From positions 151,392 to 215,391 of the forward strand of contig NZ_FNGE01000005.1 in NCBI RefSeq assembly GCF_900102885.1: DNA of 64,000 bases. Reading direction: 5' to 3'. The DNA comes from Paracoccus chinensis (GTDB lineage: Bacteria > Pseudomonadota > Alphaproteobacteria > Rhodobacterales > Rhodobacteraceae). The translations under genes were made by a program, and so were the position numbers. This document shows positions 62,755 to 64,000 of this stretch, piece by piece. Positions within the stretch are counted from its first letter, which is position 1, and each line of letters opens with the position of its first letter. A model generated the notes under the pieces. It was not told where the DNA came from and searched no databases. It saw only the letters and a program-made list of their open reading frames with translations.

Positions 62755-63324
62755 ATGCCCAAAACAGGGGCCGAGGCCAGCCGAAAGGCTGCGCTGGTCG
62801 ATGCCGCCATTGCCGTTGTCGGGCGGTCCGGCACCCAGGATGTCACCGTGGCCGGGATCGCGCGCGAGGCGGGAATGTCGCCCGCCCTGGCGCATCATTA
62901 CTTCGGGTCCAAGTCGCAGATGCTGGTGGCCGCCATGCGGCACATCCTGGCCGTCTATGGCGCGGGCGTGCGGGCCGCGCTGGCCGAGGCGGCTCCGGGC
63001 CGGAGGGCCGAGGCGATCATCGCGGCCAGTCTCGACGGCACGCATTTCGACCGCGACACCGTGGCCGCATGGCTGAACTTCTACGCCCTGGCGCTGACGG
63101 AACCCGAGGCGGGGCGGCTTCTGTCCATCTATCACCGCAGGCTGCGGTCGAACCTCGTCCATGCCTTACGCCCTCGCGCGGGCGACCAGGCACCGCGGCT
63201 GGCGGAAACGCTGGGGGCGCTGATCGACGGGGTCTACCTGCGCGCCGTGCTGGACCAGCGCGGGCCCGAACCGGCCAGGGCGCACCGCATGGTGCAGCGC
63301 TGGCTGGAGGACGCCCTGGGCTGA
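62755..63324 (+). CDS. betI: Choline-responsive repressor BetI (TetR family)
   Basis: The 189-residue protein has the TetR helix-turn-helix (about 10-55: VTVAGIAREAGMSPALAHHYFGSK) and the BetI-type ligand domain (AAWLNFYALALTEPEAGRLLSIYHRRLRSNL, split here at the family's conserved Trp). The name follows from that domain and from the choXWV genes across the divergent gap. The usual betB and betA genes are not immediately downstream; an SspB-type gene faces it instead. Confidence 0.93.
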   Translation: MPKTGAEASRKAALVDAAIAVVGRSGTQDVTVAGIAREAGMSPALAHHYFGSKSQMLVAAMRHILAVYGAGVRAALAEAAPGRRAEAIIAASLDGTHFDRDTVAAWLNFYALALTEPEAGRLLSIYHRRLRSNLVHALRPRAGDQAPRLAETLGALIDGVYLRAVLDQRGPEPARAHRMVQRWLEDALG

Positions 63325-63331
63325 GGCCCGC

Positions 63332-63793
63332 CTATTTGCGCCACTTGTCCAGACTGACGACCTCGGCGCCGCCGGCGGGCGGGGGCGCCTGCTCGATGGC
63401 GACGGGGGGCTCGGCGGTTTCCTCGGTCTCGTCCTCGTTGTCCTGCGTCTCGAAGCGCAAGCCGAACTCGACCGATGGGTCCACGAAGGTGCGGACCGAA
63501 TCGAAGGGGATATACAGCGGCTCGGGCGAGTTGCCGAAGTTCAGCGTGATCCAGAAGCCTTCGTGCGTGACCTTCAGGTTGTCGAACCAGTGCTGGATGA
63601 CGATGGTCATCTCCTCGGGGTAACGCTCGCGCAGCCAGTCGGCCATCTCAACACCCTCGTCGCGGGTGTCGAAGGTGATGAAGAAATGATGCTCTCCGGG
63701 CAGGCCATCCTGGGCCACGCCATGCAGGACGTCGGCGATCAGGCCCTGCATCGCGCGGTGCATCATCCCGCCGTAATCGATTTCGCGTGCCAT
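63332..63793 (-). CDS. sspB: SspB family ClpXP adaptor (alpha type)
   Basis: The 153-residue protein has an SspB fold (about 5-120): GEHHFFITFDTRDEGVEMADWLR, TIVIQHWFDNLKV and FWITLNFGNSPEPLYIPFDSV. A flexible acidic linker and a C-terminal tail (GGAEVVSLDKWRK) follow; that tail should dock on ClpX. SspB-alpha tethers ssrA-tagged and other substrates to ClpXP. The ATG at 63793 is chosen. It converges on betI with 7 bp between. Confidence 0.9.
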   Translation of the reverse strand: MAREIDYGGMMHRAMQGLIADVLHGVAQDGLPGEHHFFITFDTRDEGVEMADWLRERYPEEMTIVIQHWFDNLKVTHEGFWITLNFGNSPEPLYIPFDSVRTFVDPSVEFGLRFETQDNEDETEETAEPPVAIEQAPPPAGGAEVVSLDKWRK

Positions 63794-63912
63794 CGTCGTC
63801 TCCTGCCTAGGGCCATGCCAAGCATAGGGATGTGACGCGGATTGAAAAGACCAAGGCGCGGCCGCATGAGGCCGCATTTCCCATTGTGCAGGTCTTCGAG
63901 GAAAAGGGAAAG

Positions 63913-63989
63913 TGGCGCGGTTGACGGGGCTCGAACCCGCGACCCCCGGCGTGACAGGCCGGTACTCTAACCAACTGAGCTACAACCGC
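63913..63989 (-). tRNA. tRNA-Asp (GTC)
   Basis: The minus strand folds as a cloverleaf with anticodon loop CTGTCAC (anticodon GTC), a GGTTCGAGCC T-arm, a seven-pair acceptor, discriminator G and an encoded 3' CCA. The anticodon starts with G34, the site that queuosine would occupy; GluQRS at 26.2 kb acts on such a tRNA. Confidence 0.97.
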
Positions 63990-64000
63990 GCATAAACCCG

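Overview
The window is about 64 kb of GC-rich chromosome from an alphaproteobacterium of the order Rhodobacterales, most likely a Paracoccus-like member of the Rhodobacteraceae. The basis is the gene families and their order: a MmcB-type repair protein, ClpS and an SspB-alpha-type adaptor, a RibB with a decayed GTP cyclohydrolase II domain, an FNR-type regulator beside ccoNOQP-ccoGHIS, choXWV next to betI, KpsC/KpsS, DUF4169, and a tRNA-His lacking G-1. I see no prophage, integrase, transposase, CRISPR array or defence island. Almost all of it reads as core genome, so the interest lies in regulatory DNA, small RNAs, repeats and a few unusual proteins.

Layout. 1-2.1 kb: the start of a solute-binding protein, a DapA-superfamily aldolase/deaminase and a GntR regulator, then tRNA-His. 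2.2-4.3 kb: small conserved proteins, MmcB, a candidate 6S RNA with its own promoter and terminator, and a DUF481-like outer-membrane protein. 4.6-7.9 kb: ribE-ribBX-ribH-nusB and a small membrane protein on the minus strand. 8.0-12.7 kb: a capsule/exopolysaccharide trio (KpsS-like, lipoprotein exporter, KpsC-like). 12.7-17.9 kb: TetR regulator, dnaG, rpoD and a BLUF blue-light photoreceptor. A cluster of six GANTC sites lies before rpoD and a full CtrA-type box before the BLUF gene. 17.8-24.8 kb: flavin reductase, rmuC, nrdR-ribD, a lipoprotein, an L-lactate dehydrogenase, a small secreted protein and rplY. 24.9-34 kb: trmFO, gluQRS, hisI, a SufU-like protein, hemC, hemE, an EamA transporter, hemF, an RsmC-like methyltransferase and clpS.

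34.1-36.4 kb: a DD-carboxypeptidase with a SPOR domain, then an unexplained 560-bp non-coding stretch holding about ten copies of a 6-bp repeat. 36.4-47.8 kb is a low-oxygen respiration island: ccoS, ccoI, ccoH, ccoG, ccoP, ccoQ, ccoO and ccoN, a universal stress protein, an FNR regulator and hemN. FNR boxes lie in both divergent intergenic regions. The genes fit together: the cbb3 oxidase needs copper import (CcoI) and assembly factors (CcoGHS), and HemN supplies heme when oxygen is too low for HemF.

47.8-53.4 kb: a sulfotransferase divergent from a GT14-type glycosyltransferase, a HIT protein, an ABC ATPase, a CHCC zinc-finger protein and a CDF metal exporter, with three copies of an intergenic palindromic repeat. 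53.4-59.8 kb: polA, fumC with a DUF4169/ribbon-helix-helix pair, a YebC-family protein and a LysE-type exporter. 59.8-64 kb: choVWX divergent from betI across a perfect 20-bp palindrome, an SspB-family adaptor and tRNA-Asp.

No wholly new multi-gene system stands out. The best leads are the BLUF protein with its CtrA-type promoter box, the GANTC cluster before rpoD, the FNR box covering the likely start codon of the FNR gene, the candidate 6S RNA, and the repeat families.
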